A stretch of DNA of 64,000 nucleotides from CAVXDP01 sp964562925 (lineage in GTDB: Archaea; Thermoproteota; Bathyarchaeia; 40CM-2-53-6; CAVXDP01), in NCBI GenBank assembly GCA_964562925.1, contig CAZLVF010000004.1:3364-67363 (forward strand), in the 5' to 3' direction. The position numbers and the translations under genes were made by a program. Of the stretch, positions 25,646-34,942 are shown piece by piece; position 1 is the stretch's first letter; each line of letters opens with the position of its first letter. The notes below the pieces were generated by a model. The model saw only the letters and a program-made list of their open reading frames with translations, was not told the origin of the DNA and searched no databases.

Positions 25646-25807
25646 ACATCAACCACTCTAAACGTGGCAGTGAGACTGATAGACTGGTGGCGTGTTCAAA
25701 AAGTTTCTGCAAATCTCTTGGAATACGCAGTAAGAAAGAGAATAGATTTCCAAAGGAACCAAACATGTTTAAGGTAGGTTTTGGACTGTCGTGGGTGTGA
25801 AGAACGC

Positions 25808-25813
25808 TTTTAA
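25808..25813 (+). promoter_or_regulatory. TATA box before the aIF2 beta gene
   Basis: TTTTAA within GCTTTTAACC, about 42-47 bases upstream of the ATG at 25855. It predicts a 5' leader of about 20 nt for the translation-factor gene cluster. Confidence 0.45.
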
Positions 25814-25854
25814 CCAAGGCCGAGAGTTCATAGAGGAGAGTTGCAATCGACACT

Positions 25855-26265
25855 ATGAGCGAAGAGTACATCCGCCTGCTGGACCAAGCGCTCGAAAAGG
25901 TACCGCGGAAGATCTCGTCAGGTGAAAGATTCGAGATTCCCGCACCGGCCATGCGAACTACAGGCGGGCGGACGACCATATACAATTTCGGCGAGATCTG
26001 CCTTCGCCTCAACCGAGACGATCATCACGTTCTAAAGTTTCTTTCAAAGGAAATGGCTACCGCCGGAACCCTGAGCGGAGGCCGAGCAGTGTTCCAAGGC
26101 CGATTCAAAGAGTTATCTATTCGCCGACTCTTGGACATATACAGTCACAAGTACGTGATATGTCCAATCTGCGGCAGGCCGGATACGAAGGTTCAGAAGG
26201 AGGAACGTTTCCTATTCCTCGTCTGCGAGGCATGCGGCGCCAAGTCTTCCATCCTGCCGATGTAG
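25855..26265 (+). CDS. translation initiation factor aIF2 subunit beta
   Basis: 136 residues: an N-terminal segment, the central domain (TTIYNFGEICLRLNRDDHHVLKFLSKEM, then GRAVFQGRF), and a C-terminal zinc ribbon CPICGRPDTKV...CEACGAKS. It is the beta subunit of the aIF2 heterotrimer that carries initiator Met-tRNA to the ribosome. It opens a translation-related cluster: DUF424, aIF1A, Rio1 and KH protein follow on the same strand. Confidence 0.95.
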   Translation: MSEEYIRLLDQALEKVPRKISSGERFEIPAPAMRTTGGRTTIYNFGEICLRLNRDDHHVLKFLSKEMATAGTLSGGRAVFQGRFKELSIRRLLDIYSHKYVICPICGRPDTKVQKEERFLFLVCEACGAKSSILPM

Positions 26266-26280
26266 CTCGGAGGTAGGCAC

Positions 26281-26580
26281 GTGAAGAGCGTATACCTCAA
26301 GGTATTTCGAGACAGAAAATGTGCCCTAGTCGCAGCATGCGACAGCGACCTCATAGGCAAGACATTTCGTGAAGGAAAACTGAAACTTGAAGTTGCTAGA
26401 GATTTCTATGCAGGTAAGCTTACCAGTCTGGATGAAACCCTCAGGCTCCTTGATAGCGCAGACATGGCAAATCTTGTAGGTCCATGTGTTGTAGACGCGG
26501 CTGTCAAGAAAGGTCTTGTAAATCCTGATGCCATCATCTCGGTGGATGGAGTTCCTCACGTACAGTTCATGAAACTGTAA
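26281..26580 (+). CDS. DUF424 family protein
   Basis: 99 residues matching the archaeal DUF424 family (YLKVFRDRKCALVAACDSDLIGKTFREGKLKLEV, then VGPCVVDAAVKKGLVNPDAIISVDGVPHVQ). The function is not established; the family is typically encoded next to aIF2 beta, as here, which suggests a translation-linked role. Start GTG at 26281, 15 bases after the aIF2 beta stop with GGAGG between. Confidence 0.88.
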   Translation: MKSVYLKVFRDRKCALVAACDSDLIGKTFREGKLKLEVARDFYAGKLTSLDETLRLLDSADMANLVGPCVVDAAVKKGLVNPDAIISVDGVPHVQFMKL

Positions 26581-26643
26581 GACACACCTATCTTTCTAGA
26601 CCTTATGGCATACGCAGATACTGCCAGAAAAACGTCAACTATT

Positions 26644-26651
26644 CTTAAAAG
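26644..26651 (+). promoter_or_regulatory. TATA box before aIF1A
   Basis: CTTAAAAG about 46-53 bases before the aIF1A ATG at 26697. It suggests that aIF1A and the downstream genes have a promoter separate from the aIF2 beta/DUF424 pair. Confidence 0.5.
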
Positions 26652-26696
26652 GATACTCTGTCGTATATTGCTGAAGTTTCGGATCGAGATCTATCA

Positions 26697-27005
26697 ATGG
26701 GAAAGAAGAAGGTTCTCAGTGAGGAATCGCTGAGAGAAATGGTAATGCCGGCTGAAGGACAATTATTCGGCGTCGTCTTTCAGATGCTGGGTTACGACAG
26801 ACTATTGGTCAAATGTACCGACGGCCACGAAAGAGTCTGTCGAATAAGAGGGAAGATGAAGAGACGCGTCTGGATTAAGGTCGGTGACATCGTACTCGTT
26901 GCGCCTTGGGACTTCCAGTTCGAGAGCAGAGGAGATATTCTATGGAGATATACAGAGGGCCAGTCTATCATGCTCAAGAAACAAGGCTACCTGAATATCG
27001 CCTGA
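26697..27005 (+). CDS. translation initiation factor aIF1A
   Basis: 102 residues with an OB (S1-like) fold: EGQLFGVVFQMLGYDRLLVKCTDGHERVCRIRGKMKRRVWI and DIVLVAPWDFQ. aIF1A binds the A site of the small subunit and promotes scanning and subunit joining. Basic N-terminal tail (GKKK). It has its own upstream promoter and is followed after 12 bases by the Rio1 gene. Confidence 0.95.
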   Translation: MGKKKVLSEESLREMVMPAEGQLFGVVFQMLGYDRLLVKCTDGHERVCRIRGKMKRRVWIKVGDIVLVAPWDFQFESRGDILWRYTEGQSIMLKKQGYLNIA

Positions 27006-27017
27006 GGAGAATAAGAG

Positions 27018-27815
27018 GTGGCGGTTCCCACAGAGAAGGAAGAGAGAAGGGTTAGACTAAGAGAGAGGCGCTACGTCGTTGAGCGTTTGATGAGAGAAAA
27101 AAGAAGCGAAGAGATGGAAGTTCTTGAAGAAGTCTTTGACAAACCGACCTTAATGATCATTTATCGCATGCTCAATACAAGAAAGATATCGAAAGTCTGT
27201 GGGGTCGTCCGATCCGGAAAAGAGTCACGCATCTACTGGGCAAAGGACTATAAGAACAGAGATCTCGCACTTAAGGTATATCTCACAACCTCAGCCGAGT
27301 TCAGGAAGGGGATGTTGACCTACATAGAGGGCGACCCAAGATTCTTCAGGTTCAAGCGGGACACCCGTTCAATGGTTTACCTCTGGGCCCAAAAGGAGTT
27401 CAAGAACCTTCAATCAGCCTTCTCAGCTGCGGTGAGGGTGCCTAGACCCTGGAACCTTGATGGAAACGTTCTCGCAATGGAGTTTATTGGCGACGGAGGA
27501 GAGCCTGCGCCGCTACTGAAAGAGGCGAGACTCACCGATCCTGGAAGGATCTATAGACGAGTCTTGGGATTCGTGAACAAGCTCTACAGAAAGGCTAGAT
27601 TGGTTCACAGCGACCTGAGCGAGTATAACATAATGGTGTGGAAAAAGGAGCCTGTTCTTTTCGACCTCTCACAGTCTGTGCCCTTGGAACACCCTATGGC
27701 TGAACTATTCTTGAAGAGAGACCTCGTTAACATCAACATCTACTTCGCGGGCCATGGTGTCAATGTCATACCATTAGGAGAAGTATACGAACGGGTGGTG
27801 GGCAAAACTGGCTGA
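27018..27815 (+). CDS. Rio1-family serine protein kinase
   Basis: 265 residues of an atypical kinase acting in small-subunit maturation. Seen are the flexible-loop region (VCGVVRSGKESRIYWAKD), the ATP lysine in DLALKVY, the catalytic loop HSDLSEYNIM and the metal motif DLSQSV, the RIO1 pattern. The start is GTG at 27018. It lies between aIF1A and a KH-domain ribosome factor, a common archaeal arrangement. Confidence 0.93.
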   Translation: MAVPTEKEERRVRLRERRYVVERLMREKRSEEMEVLEEVFDKPTLMIIYRMLNTRKISKVCGVVRSGKESRIYWAKDYKNRDLALKVYLTTSAEFRKGMLTYIEGDPRFFRFKRDTRSMVYLWAQKEFKNLQSAFSAAVRVPRPWNLDGNVLAMEFIGDGGEPAPLLKEARLTDPGRIYRRVLGFVNKLYRKARLVHSDLSEYNIMVWKKEPVLFDLSQSVPLEHPMAELFLKRDLVNINIYFAGHGVNVIPLGEVYERVVGKTG

Positions 27816-27825
27816 AGTCAGTACG

Positions 27826-28389
27826 GTGATATCAAAGGATAGGATCGGGGTACTGATCGGCGAAGGTGGCGTTGTAAAGGATAGGATAGAACGTTGTCTA
27901 AACGTTACTCTGAATGTGGATGGAGAAAGTGGGGTCGTAGCGATCAAAGCGAGAGACCCCATGGGAAACCCGTTAGCCGTTCTCAAGGCGAAGGATGTTG
28001 TAACGGCTGTTGCGAGAGGATTTCCACCTAACAAAGCCTTCCGACTGTTTGATGAGGATATTATGCTCGATATTCTGAATCTGAGAGAACTATTTGGAAA
28101 GAGTGAGAGCGACATCCAAAGGGTTAAAGGTAGGATAATCGGAAGGGACGGAAAGTCTAGAAGGATCATCGAGGAGATTACCCAGGCGGACCTCTCGATC
28201 CACGGACATACAGTTGGAATTATCGGTAACTTTGACGCGGCCTCGTTGGCTAGAGAAGCCATGGAGATGCTGATCAAAGGAAGACAACATGCCACTGTTT
28301 ATCAGCACATGAAGAATAGAAGACGAGAGATAAAGAAGAAAGAGAAAATTGAACTCTGGGAAAAACCGGCGGAGAGTCCGAGGAGATAG
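27826..28389 (+). CDS. KH-domain RNA-binding protein (Pno1/Dim2-like)
   Basis: 187 residues with two KH domains: the first with GEGG (IGVLIGEGGVVKDRIER), the second with GRDG (RVKGRIIGRDGKSRRIIEE). The basic C-terminal tail is KNRRREIKKKEKIELWE. It corresponds to the archaeal homologue of Pno1/Dim2, a small-subunit rRNA processing factor that works with Rio kinases. GTG start at 27826, 10 bases after the Rio1 stop. Confidence 0.9.
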   Translation: MISKDRIGVLIGEGGVVKDRIERCLNVTLNVDGESGVVAIKARDPMGNPLAVLKAKDVVTAVARGFPPNKAFRLFDEDIMLDILNLRELFGKSESDIQRVKGRIIGRDGKSRRIIEEITQADLSIHGHTVGIIGNFDAASLAREAMEMLIKGRQHATVYQHMKNRRREIKKKEKIELWEKPAESPRR

Positions 28390-28426
28390 AATCCTTGCTC
28401 ATCCCAGCCCGCAGGTCTGAAGTGAG

Positions 28427-29992
28427 ATGACCGAGGTCTTTCAAGAAATAAGCCCTGCAGACTTCTTCTACCGTAACAGAGACATAGCAGGCTTCACTAA
28501 TCCCTCCAGAGCGATCTACACGACCATGAGAGAACTTGTCGAAAACTCTTTAGATGCATGTGAGATCGGCGCGATCCCACCTGATATTTACGTTAGGATA
28601 TCGTACGCCGTAGAACCTGTTGAGGGATCCGGAGTCTACACAGTCAGAGTGGAAGATAACGGACCGGGGTTGCCAGAGAACGTGATACCCTCAGCCTTCG
28701 GTCAGATCCTTTTTGGCTCCAAGTACAGGCTTAGACAAACGAGGGGAACGTTTGGACTTGGAGGCAAGATGGCTATCCTATACGGTCAGATCACGACACA
28801 CTCTGAAGTGAAGGTATTCTCGAGCGTCAAGAGAAACAAGATCTATGAGTATCATTTGATGATGGATATCCAAAGAAATAGACCTGTGGTTCTGAAAAGG
28901 AAAGCCCACAGGAACAAGAACAAGTGGCATGGTACAATACTCGAGTTTTCAACTGAGGGAGACTATACACGCGCGATGTCGAAGATCCTAGACTACTTGA
29001 AGCAAACAGCTATCGTTGCGCCCTACGCGAACCTAACATTTGTAGACCCTCGAGGAAGGCTGTATAGATACGAAAGAGCGACGACAGTCATGAGCAAGCC
29101 TCCGCTTGAGACCGCGTCTCATCCACACGGAGTCGATGTTGAGACGCTCAAGAGGCTTATCGAACAGACAAAATCAAAGAATATGGCAGACTTTATGAAG
29201 AGAAACTTCCAGAGGGTAGGAAACACTATCGCGAGAAGGTTTCTTGAATACGCGGGGATAAATCCGAAGAAGACGCCAAAGAAGCTCTCCCCGGATGAAG
29301 TGGTCAGACTGGTTAATGCGATGAAAAACTTCGATGGTTTTCTGCCACCAGATGCGAATTGCCTGTCGCCTCTCGGCGAAGCCCTCTTGAAGACCGGAAT
29401 CGAAAAGGAATTCAACCCAGAATTTGTTGAGGTCCACCAGCGTAAACCGGCAGCTTACTCGGGGTTCCCTTTCATAATCGAGGTAGGCCTAGCGTCTGGA
29501 GGAGACATACCCCACACGGGAAAACCCATACTCTACAGGTTCGCGAACAAGATACCCTTGCTCTTCGATGAGGCAAGCGATGTCTCATACAAGGTCGTTA
29601 ACAGCCTCGTGGACTGGAGACATTACAAGATCTACCCGGAGACGCCTCTAGCGGCTTTTGTGCATTTATGCAGCACGAAGATCCCATACAAGACTGTTGG
29701 AAAGGAGTTTATCGCTGACAGGCCTGAAGTCGAACGTGAGATATTGAACGCGATCAGGGAGACCGCGCGGAGACTCTCCATATTCCTCTCGAAGAAGGCA
29801 TCGTACGAGAGAGAGAAGAAGCGGTTAGATGTCTTCTCAAAGTATCTCCCCAAGATCGCATCGTTCTCAACGAGACTAGCTCACAAACAGAAAGAGCCTG
29901 ATGTGAAACCTCTACTCAAGAGCGTGTTGACATATGAAAGAGAAGAAGAGGAAGGGCGTAGTAAGACAGAAGAAACAAAAGGTTCTGACTAG
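28427..29992 (+). CDS. top6B: type II DNA topoisomerase VI subunit B
   Basis: 521 residues with the GHKL ATPase motifs ENSLDACE, VEDNGPGLP and TFGLGGKM, the H2TH middle region, the transducer domain, and a charged C-terminal end. It binds ATP and gates DNA strand passage together with subunit A. Its end overlaps top6A by 59 bases, so translation is coupled. Start ATG at 28427. Confidence 0.96.
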   Translation: MTEVFQEISPADFFYRNRDIAGFTNPSRAIYTTMRELVENSLDACEIGAIPPDIYVRISYAVEPVEGSGVYTVRVEDNGPGLPENVIPSAFGQILFGSKYRLRQTRGTFGLGGKMAILYGQITTHSEVKVFSSVKRNKIYEYHLMMDIQRNRPVVLKRKAHRNKNKWHGTILEFSTEGDYTRAMSKILDYLKQTAIVAPYANLTFVDPRGRLYRYERATTVMSKPPLETASHPHGVDVETLKRLIEQTKSKNMADFMKRNFQRVGNTIARRFLEYAGINPKKTPKKLSPDEVVRLVNAMKNFDGFLPPDANCLSPLGEALLKTGIEKEFNPEFVEVHQRKPAAYSGFPFIIEVGLASGGDIPHTGKPILYRFANKIPLLFDEASDVSYKVVNSLVDWRHYKIYPETPLAAFVHLCSTKIPYKTVGKEFIADRPEVEREILNAIRETARRLSIFLSKKASYEREKKRLDVFSKYLPKIASFSTRLAHKQKEPDVKPLLKSVLTYEREEEEGRSKTEETKGSD

Positions 29993-31031
29993 CCTGGCAG
30001 AGTTTGGAACCCGGGTCTACGATCAGCTGGCCAGACGACAGTTTCCATGGATAAAGATGCCTAGTAGATCTACAAACAACATACTCTACGACGAGAGGTC
30101 AAGGCAATATATCTTAGGGACAAGGGCGGTCAAGAGAAGTTCTAGGAATATACGTCACCTTCGACCGTTGACGCAACTCGTCTGGACAGCTTCATTCGCG
30201 GATGAACTAACCCATCAAAAAAAGACAAGCACCCTCAGAGACGTCTTCTACTCCGCACAAGCATACGAGATGAACTTTGTGGATCAACCTGAAAGCGATA
30301 ACATTATCACTGACCTAGAAACGGTGATCGGATCGCCTAGGGAAGACTTCAACGTATTCCCAGAAGAGAGAAGCGCGATCTTCGGAAACCTAACTATTCA
30401 ATATACGATTCCAGGATACGAGGGAAAGAGACTTAACCTGGCAAGCCACCCAGACGGAATGATGATCGGCCCAGCCCTAACAAACGCTGAGTTCGTGGAC
30501 TGTAAGGCTGACAAGATAATAGCGATAGAGAAAGGCGCGCTCTTCACCCGATTTGTTGAGGAGAGAGTTCACGATCGATTTAAGGCTCTCTTGATCCAGA
30601 CAGCTGGCCAAGCGCCTCGGGCGACAAGAGCCTTCATAAGAAGACTGAATCAAGAGCTTAAGCTCCCGGTCACAATCTTTACAGATGGGGATCCTTGGGG
30701 TATGCATATAGCCATGGTCATCATAAGTGGATCCGCAAATGCAGCCCACCTTCGAGAATTGAACACGCCGGATGCTAAATGGGCAGGGGTCTGGGCGACA
30801 GACATAGTGGACTACAAGCTTCCAAGCGACAAACTAAGCGAGCTGGACATGAAAAGACTGTATGAACTGCAGAAAGATCCGAGGTATAATGCAAAGTTGT
30901 GGAAACGTGAAATCGAGACATTCATGAAGATAAGGAAGAAGGCGGAACAGGAAGCGTTCAGCAGATACGGTTTGACCTACATAGTTGACGAGTACCTTCC
31001 GGCCAAGTTGGAGGCGGTCGAAGATATCTAG
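29934..31031 (+). CDS. top6A: type II DNA topoisomerase VI subunit A
   Basis: 365 residues, Spo11-like. The winged-helix domain contains LRDVFYSAQAY with the catalytic Tyr, and the Toprim domain has TDGDPWGMHIAMVI with the acidic metal residues. It cleaves both DNA strands, forming 5'-phosphotyrosyl links. The start ATG at 29934 lies inside top6B. The N-terminal about 20 residues are strongly basic (KEKKRKGVVRQKKQK). Confidence 0.96.
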   Translation: MKEKKRKGVVRQKKQKVLTSLAEFGTRVYDQLARRQFPWIKMPSRSTNNILYDERSRQYILGTRAVKRSSRNIRHLRPLTQLVWTASFADELTHQKKTSTLRDVFYSAQAYEMNFVDQPESDNIITDLETVIGSPREDFNVFPEERSAIFGNLTIQYTIPGYEGKRLNLASHPDGMMIGPALTNAEFVDCKADKIIAIEKGALFTRFVEERVHDRFKALLIQTAGQAPRATRAFIRRLNQELKLPVTIFTDGDPWGMHIAMVIISGSANAAHLRELNTPDAKWAGVWATDIVDYKLPSDKLSELDMKRLYELQKDPRYNAKLWKREIETFMKIRKKAEQEAFSRYGLTYIVDEYLPAKLEAVEDI

Positions 31032-31062
31032 CCGCCTGTGACGGAAGGACCGCGAGGGAAAG

Positions 31063-32025
31063 TTAACCTGCCTGTTTGGCTCCACACATGAAGCAGTAAG
31101 CCGCAGTCGACTCAATCTCAACATTGCAGCTCACGCAGCGTTTCGTCAGATTGCCTTTGACCATGACCGTATGCATGAGACCCTGCGGCTGTGTATACCA
31201 GACAAAATCTGAGAGATTCGACTTGTAGGCTTTGCATCCAAAACAGTACCATCTCTCATAATCGAGGTTGAAAAATAGCGGTCTCCCGCATGCGGAGCAT
31301 GATAATTGAGGTACCATGGTACTAGGCTTTGAGGTCAGCCACTTGCTGAACGGAGAATAGAGCTCCGCCTTGTTGACGAAATGTCTGAGAGTAACAGTCA
31401 TAGAGATCAACAAGAGAGTTATAAGGGATAGGTTCCACGGCGCTGGAGCCGCAAAGATTACGAAGTCGTATATTCCATGAAGAACCATCGCTAGGACAAG
31501 ACCTTCCAAGGTTAGATCCACTTCCCTCGATGGCGTAAACTTCGCTACCCCAAGATAGTAGCCCATTATCCCACCTAACAGCGCATGTCCCGGAACCGAC
31601 GTAACAGCTCTGAGGAGGATTGTTCCCAATCCCCTGGTTAACGCGTAGAGAACATTCTCGACTGTAGCGAACCCAAGCGAAGCCACAGCCGTATATACTA
31701 TCCCGTCCATAACTTCATTGAACGCGTTCGACCTATACGCTGCCAGCTTGACGGAGAGCAACTTAACACCTTCCTCTGTTAGACCGACAACAAGCAACGT
31801 GTGTAGAAACAGAATTGGAATGTAATCTGATTGAGGGATTATGAACCCGCCGAGAACCTCAAGCGGAAAGGCCAAGATTGGAGATAGTAGTCCGTAGGCA
31901 AAGGTCTTTGCAACCAGTCTCTTCGGCTCCCTCTCGTATCTGTCTCGGGTGTAGAAGAACCATATGAGAAATAGGCTCGGAGCAGACGCTAGGACAAGAA
32001 CTTCTAGTATGTAACCTGACTCCAT
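31063..32025 (-). CDS. PrsW-family intramembrane metalloprotease with two C-terminal zinc ribbons
   Basis: 320 residues. About 215 residues of membrane helices carry PrsW motifs: EEGVKLL, the ENVLYAL segment, GHALLGGIMGYYLG and HGIYDF, whose Glu/His residues form the protease metal site. PrsW enzymes make the first cut in regulated intramembrane proteolysis. Unusually, the cytoplasmic tail has two short Cys clusters, CSACGRP...CFGCKAY and CVSCNVE...CFMCGAKQ, each a zinc-ribbon pattern. It converges on top6A; substrate unknown. Confidence 0.85.
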   Translation of the reverse strand: MESGYILEVLVLASAPSLFLIWFFYTRDRYEREPKRLVAKTFAYGLLSPILAFPLEVLGGFIIPQSDYIPILFLHTLLVVGLTEEGVKLLSVKLAAYRSNAFNEVMDGIVYTAVASLGFATVENVLYALTRGLGTILLRAVTSVPGHALLGGIMGYYLGVAKFTPSREVDLTLEGLVLAMVLHGIYDFVIFAAPAPWNLSLITLLLISMTVTLRHFVNKAELYSPFSKWLTSKPSTMVPQLSCSACGRPLFFNLDYERWYCFGCKAYKSNLSDFVWYTQPQGLMHTVMVKGNLTKRCVSCNVEIESTAAYCFMCGAKQAG

Positions 32026-32073
32026 CGAGATCTCCTGCAGAGACAGGTATCGATAGAAGCGAGAATCTATGGC

Positions 32074-33873
32074 CTAGTCTCCAGTTGTTGAGGCATAATA
32101 GTATTCCCCGACTTGCCTCTGGATTCGATCAACTTTGCTTTCGGGCTTATTGACTCTAGGTCGGCCCGTCTCGACGTCTCTCCGAAAGGTGACGTTCATG
32201 TTTGAGAGGAATATGTTCATGCCTTCTCTTAGTGATGTTGGCGCATGGGCCTGGCCCTTGACGGCAGGTTCGCCGTCAAATATCATGAGCCTGTCCGAAA
32301 TGAAATCCTGTGCAACTATGTCATGCTCAACAACAAAGGCGAAGGCCTTCCTGCTTTCAACACTTCTCCTAATCGCCTTTGCAACGGCAAGTCTCTCCTC
32401 AACATCTAAGTATGCACTAGGCTCATCGAGCAGGTAGATAGATGCTTCTTTGGCTAGGCAAGCGGCGATGGCGACCCTCTGAAGCTCACCACCACTGAGG
32501 TCTCTTACATCTCTCTCTATGTATTCTGTTAAGCCCAGAGGCTTGATCAACTCGTTCTGGAAGATCTCCGTCTCGTACCTTTCGTCAGCCACATCCTTCA
32601 AGAGCCTTTGAACCGACCCCTCGAATTGAGCCGATATGTACTGGGGTTTGTAGCCAACGGTGAATCCTTGCCATTGCAGCACCTCACCACCTTCAGGTTT
32701 CTCGATCCCGGCTAGGAGCTTTACGAAAGTGGTCTTGCCTATGCCGTTCGGCCCCAGTATACCTACAACCTCACCTTTCCTCACTTCACCAGGTTCAACC
32801 GAGAGGCTGAAGGCGCCTAGGGTCAACCTCATTGATCCCCAGCCAAGCTTCCAATCTTCTGTAGGTGAGGCTTCATGCGGAGGTCGAAGGTGAAACCTTA
32901 TCGGTTCGGTTCTAAACCTCATATTCTCATCCGGTATGAAGCCATCTAGATAGAGGTTGATCCCAAGCCGGACACCGTGAACGTGCGACACTATGCCGTA
33001 GACACTGGGGTTACCGTATAGCAGACAAACTTGGTCTGAGAGGTAGTCAAGCATCGCTAGATCATGTTCGGCCAGAAAGACCATCTTGTTATCTTCAACT
33101 AGTGTTCTTACGGCTCTTGAGGCTCGCATCCGCTGGTCGACATCCAAGTGGCTTGACGGCTCGTCAAATATGTATGCATCAGCGTCTCGAGAGACAGCTA
33201 CTGCAAGGGCAACCCTCTGAAGCTCTCCTCCGCTTAATACCCCAACCTTTCTATCTAACAGGTTTCGAAGTTGAAGTTGATCAAGTAACCATTCAAGCCT
33301 TCCGCGTTCGTCAGCCTTCCTAAGTATCTCGCCTACCTTCCTATTCGCCTTGGTCGGTATACGATCAACGTACTGAGGTTTGTGAACCACCTTGAGTTTC
33401 TTTTCGCTGAGTCTGCGGAAATACTCTTGCAGAGTCGATCCTCTATAATACTTCACAATCTCTTCCCAGCTTGGTGGAGAGTCGTAGTTGCCGAGATTGG
33501 GTCTGAGGTCGCCGGATAGGATCCGTAGGGCCGTAGTCTTTCCGATCCCGTTCCGTCCAATCAATCCTGTTATCGTTCCTGTTTGAGGCACAGGCAGACG
33601 ATAGAGCTTGAACATGTTCGAGCCGTATCTATGGCTGCATTCGCCTTCAAGCTCTTCAGGAAGGTTAATGACTGAGAGAGCTTCGAAAGGGCATTTCTTG
33701 ACGCAGATCCCACATCCGGAGCAGAGAGACTCGACGATAACAGGCCTCTCTTGGCCTTTCTCAAATCTTATGGCTTCTACGCGGTTTCGGACTTCTGGAC
33801 AGAACCTTATGCATGCCCTTCCACAATCATCCGGTTTACATCTCTCCCTGTCCAGCACCGCCAGTCTAACCAT
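32074..33873 (-). CDS. ABCE1/Rli1 ribosome recycling ATPase
   Basis: About 599 residues. An N-terminal iron-sulfur domain has eight cysteines (CKPDDCGRACIRFCP and CSGCGICVKKCP), followed by two ABC domains with Walker A motifs GRNGIGKTT and GPNGIGKTT and two LSGGELQRVA signatures. It splits ribosomes after termination with aRF1/Pelota. I use the ATG at 33873 (MVRLAVLDRERC), because the open frame to 33903 adds ten residues not seen in the family. Confidence 0.95.
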   Translation of the reverse strand: MVRLAVLDRERCKPDDCGRACIRFCPEVRNRVEAIRFEKGQERPVIVESLCSGCGICVKKCPFEALSVINLPEELEGECSHRYGSNMFKLYRLPVPQTGTITGLIGRNGIGKTTALRILSGDLRPNLGNYDSPPSWEEIVKYYRGSTLQEYFRRLSEKKLKVVHKPQYVDRIPTKANRKVGEILRKADERGRLEWLLDQLQLRNLLDRKVGVLSGGELQRVALAVAVSRDADAYIFDEPSSHLDVDQRMRASRAVRTLVEDNKMVFLAEHDLAMLDYLSDQVCLLYGNPSVYGIVSHVHGVRLGINLYLDGFIPDENMRFRTEPIRFHLRPPHEASPTEDWKLGWGSMRLTLGAFSLSVEPGEVRKGEVVGILGPNGIGKTTFVKLLAGIEKPEGGEVLQWQGFTVGYKPQYISAQFEGSVQRLLKDVADERYETEIFQNELIKPLGLTEYIERDVRDLSGGELQRVAIAACLAKEASIYLLDEPSAYLDVEERLAVAKAIRRSVESRKAFAFVVEHDIVAQDFISDRLMIFDGEPAVKGQAHAPTSLREGMNIFLSNMNVTFRRDVETGRPRVNKPESKVDRIQRQVGEYYYASTTGD

Positions 33874-33954
33874 ATCTGCCCATCCAAAACTTATGCAACA
33901 CAAAGGTTGAAGTTTCTGAAACGAGAATGTTAGAAAAGAAAGGTTCTGGGCGAG

Positions 33955-34122
33955 TTACCACTCTTCTTCCTCTGCGCCCTCTTCCTCACTCCACTCTTCC
34001 TCTTCGCCCCAGTCCTCTTCTTCTCCCCAGCCTTGCTCTTCCACCTTTGGAATCCCCCAGAAAGGTTTGGTTATGTGTTCGCAAAGCCTGAACCTTTTAA
34101 AGTTTTTGCCAAGATAAGTCAC
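33955..34122 (-). CDS. small protein with Trp-spaced acidic tail
   Basis: Frame of 55 codons from GTG at 34122, or 29 codons from GTG at 34044. The N-terminal half is basic and aromatic (KNFKRFRLCEHITKPFWGIPK). The last 27 residues are almost only Glu, Gly and Trp, with Trp every six residues (WGEEEDWGEEEEW) and a final Trp. A TATA-like CTTTAAAA lies at about 34095-34102 on the minus strand and GGGGA eight bases before the 34044 GTG, favouring the short form; the longer frame has a more protein-like N-terminus. It lies upstream of ABCE1 and diverges from sua5. Not recognised. Confidence 0.5.
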   Translation of the reverse strand: MTYLGKNFKRFRLCEHITKPFWGIPKVEEQGWGEEEDWGEEEEWSEEEGAEEEEW

Positions 34123-34259
34123 TTGAAGGACGAGCTTGCTTTGACGGAAAAAGCACGAACAACGAATATCGCACTGATGGAATTGTTGAAAGAAATTTTG
34201 TCAAGGAACCTGATGCGCACCTGCCCAAGAAACCTTGATCCAATAGGGGATTATGCTGG

Positions 34260-34868
34260 ATGCTTCTTCTGAAGGCCGACGAGCAAGCAATTCTAAAGGC
34301 GGCTAGCATCGTTGCCGCAGGGGGGCTAATCGTATACCCGACTGATACGGTGTACGGCCTCGGTTGTGATCCATTCAATGAAAGTTCGGTCAGGAGGGTT
34401 ATCGATGCCAAGGAGAGAAAGAAAGATCCTCTTCCTGTATTGGGATCTTCGATTGAGAACCTTCTGCGGATAGCATCATTCAATCAAAAGTCAAATGTTC
34501 TTGCTTCCAAGTTCTGGCCTGGTCCGCTAACGTTGATACTTCAAAAGAAGCCTGTACTTCCAGATCTTGTTACATTCGGACATTCAACAGTGGGGGTTAG
34601 AGTACCTAATTGTGTTGTAGCGCTTAGGTTGATCCAGTTGTCTGGAGGCTTACTGATTGGTACAAGCGCAAACCTGACCGGCAGAAGGCCTTGCACCAAA
34701 GCTCGAGAGGCTGCAGATCAGATTGGAGAGAAGGTTGATCTGATCTTGGATGGGGGAGAGACACTTCTTAAGAGGGAGTCAACGGTTGCTAGACTTGTCG
34801 GCGGTGCACTTGAAATTCTTAGGCGTGGAGCGATCTCTGAAAGCGAGATTAGATCAGCTCTTGCATGA
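34260..34868 (+). CDS. sua5: L-threonylcarbamoyladenylate synthase (Sua5/YrdC)
   Basis: 202 residues matching the YrdC domain: GGLIVYPTDTVYGLGCDP, KERKKDPLPVL, FWPGPLTLIL, VGVRVPN and GTSANLTG. It makes threonylcarbamoyl-AMP from Thr, bicarbonate and ATP for t6A37 formation by KEOPS. The KEOPS subunit Cgi121 is encoded 1 kb away. It is the short YrdC form without the Sua5 C-terminal domain. Start ATG at 34260. Confidence 0.93.
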   Translation: MLLLKADEQAILKAASIVAAGGLIVYPTDTVYGLGCDPFNESSVRRVIDAKERKKDPLPVLGSSIENLLRIASFNQKSNVLASKFWPGPLTLILQKKPVLPDLVTFGHSTVGVRVPNCVVALRLIQLSGGLLIGTSANLTGRRPCTKAREAADQIGEKVDLILDGGETLLKRESTVARLVGGALEILRRGAISESEIRSALA

Positions 34869-34942
34869 TCCAGTTGGATACAAGACCGATTAGAATATAG
34901 ACCTTAAACAGAGATGCATTCTCAAAGGTTGCGAGTGAGTGC

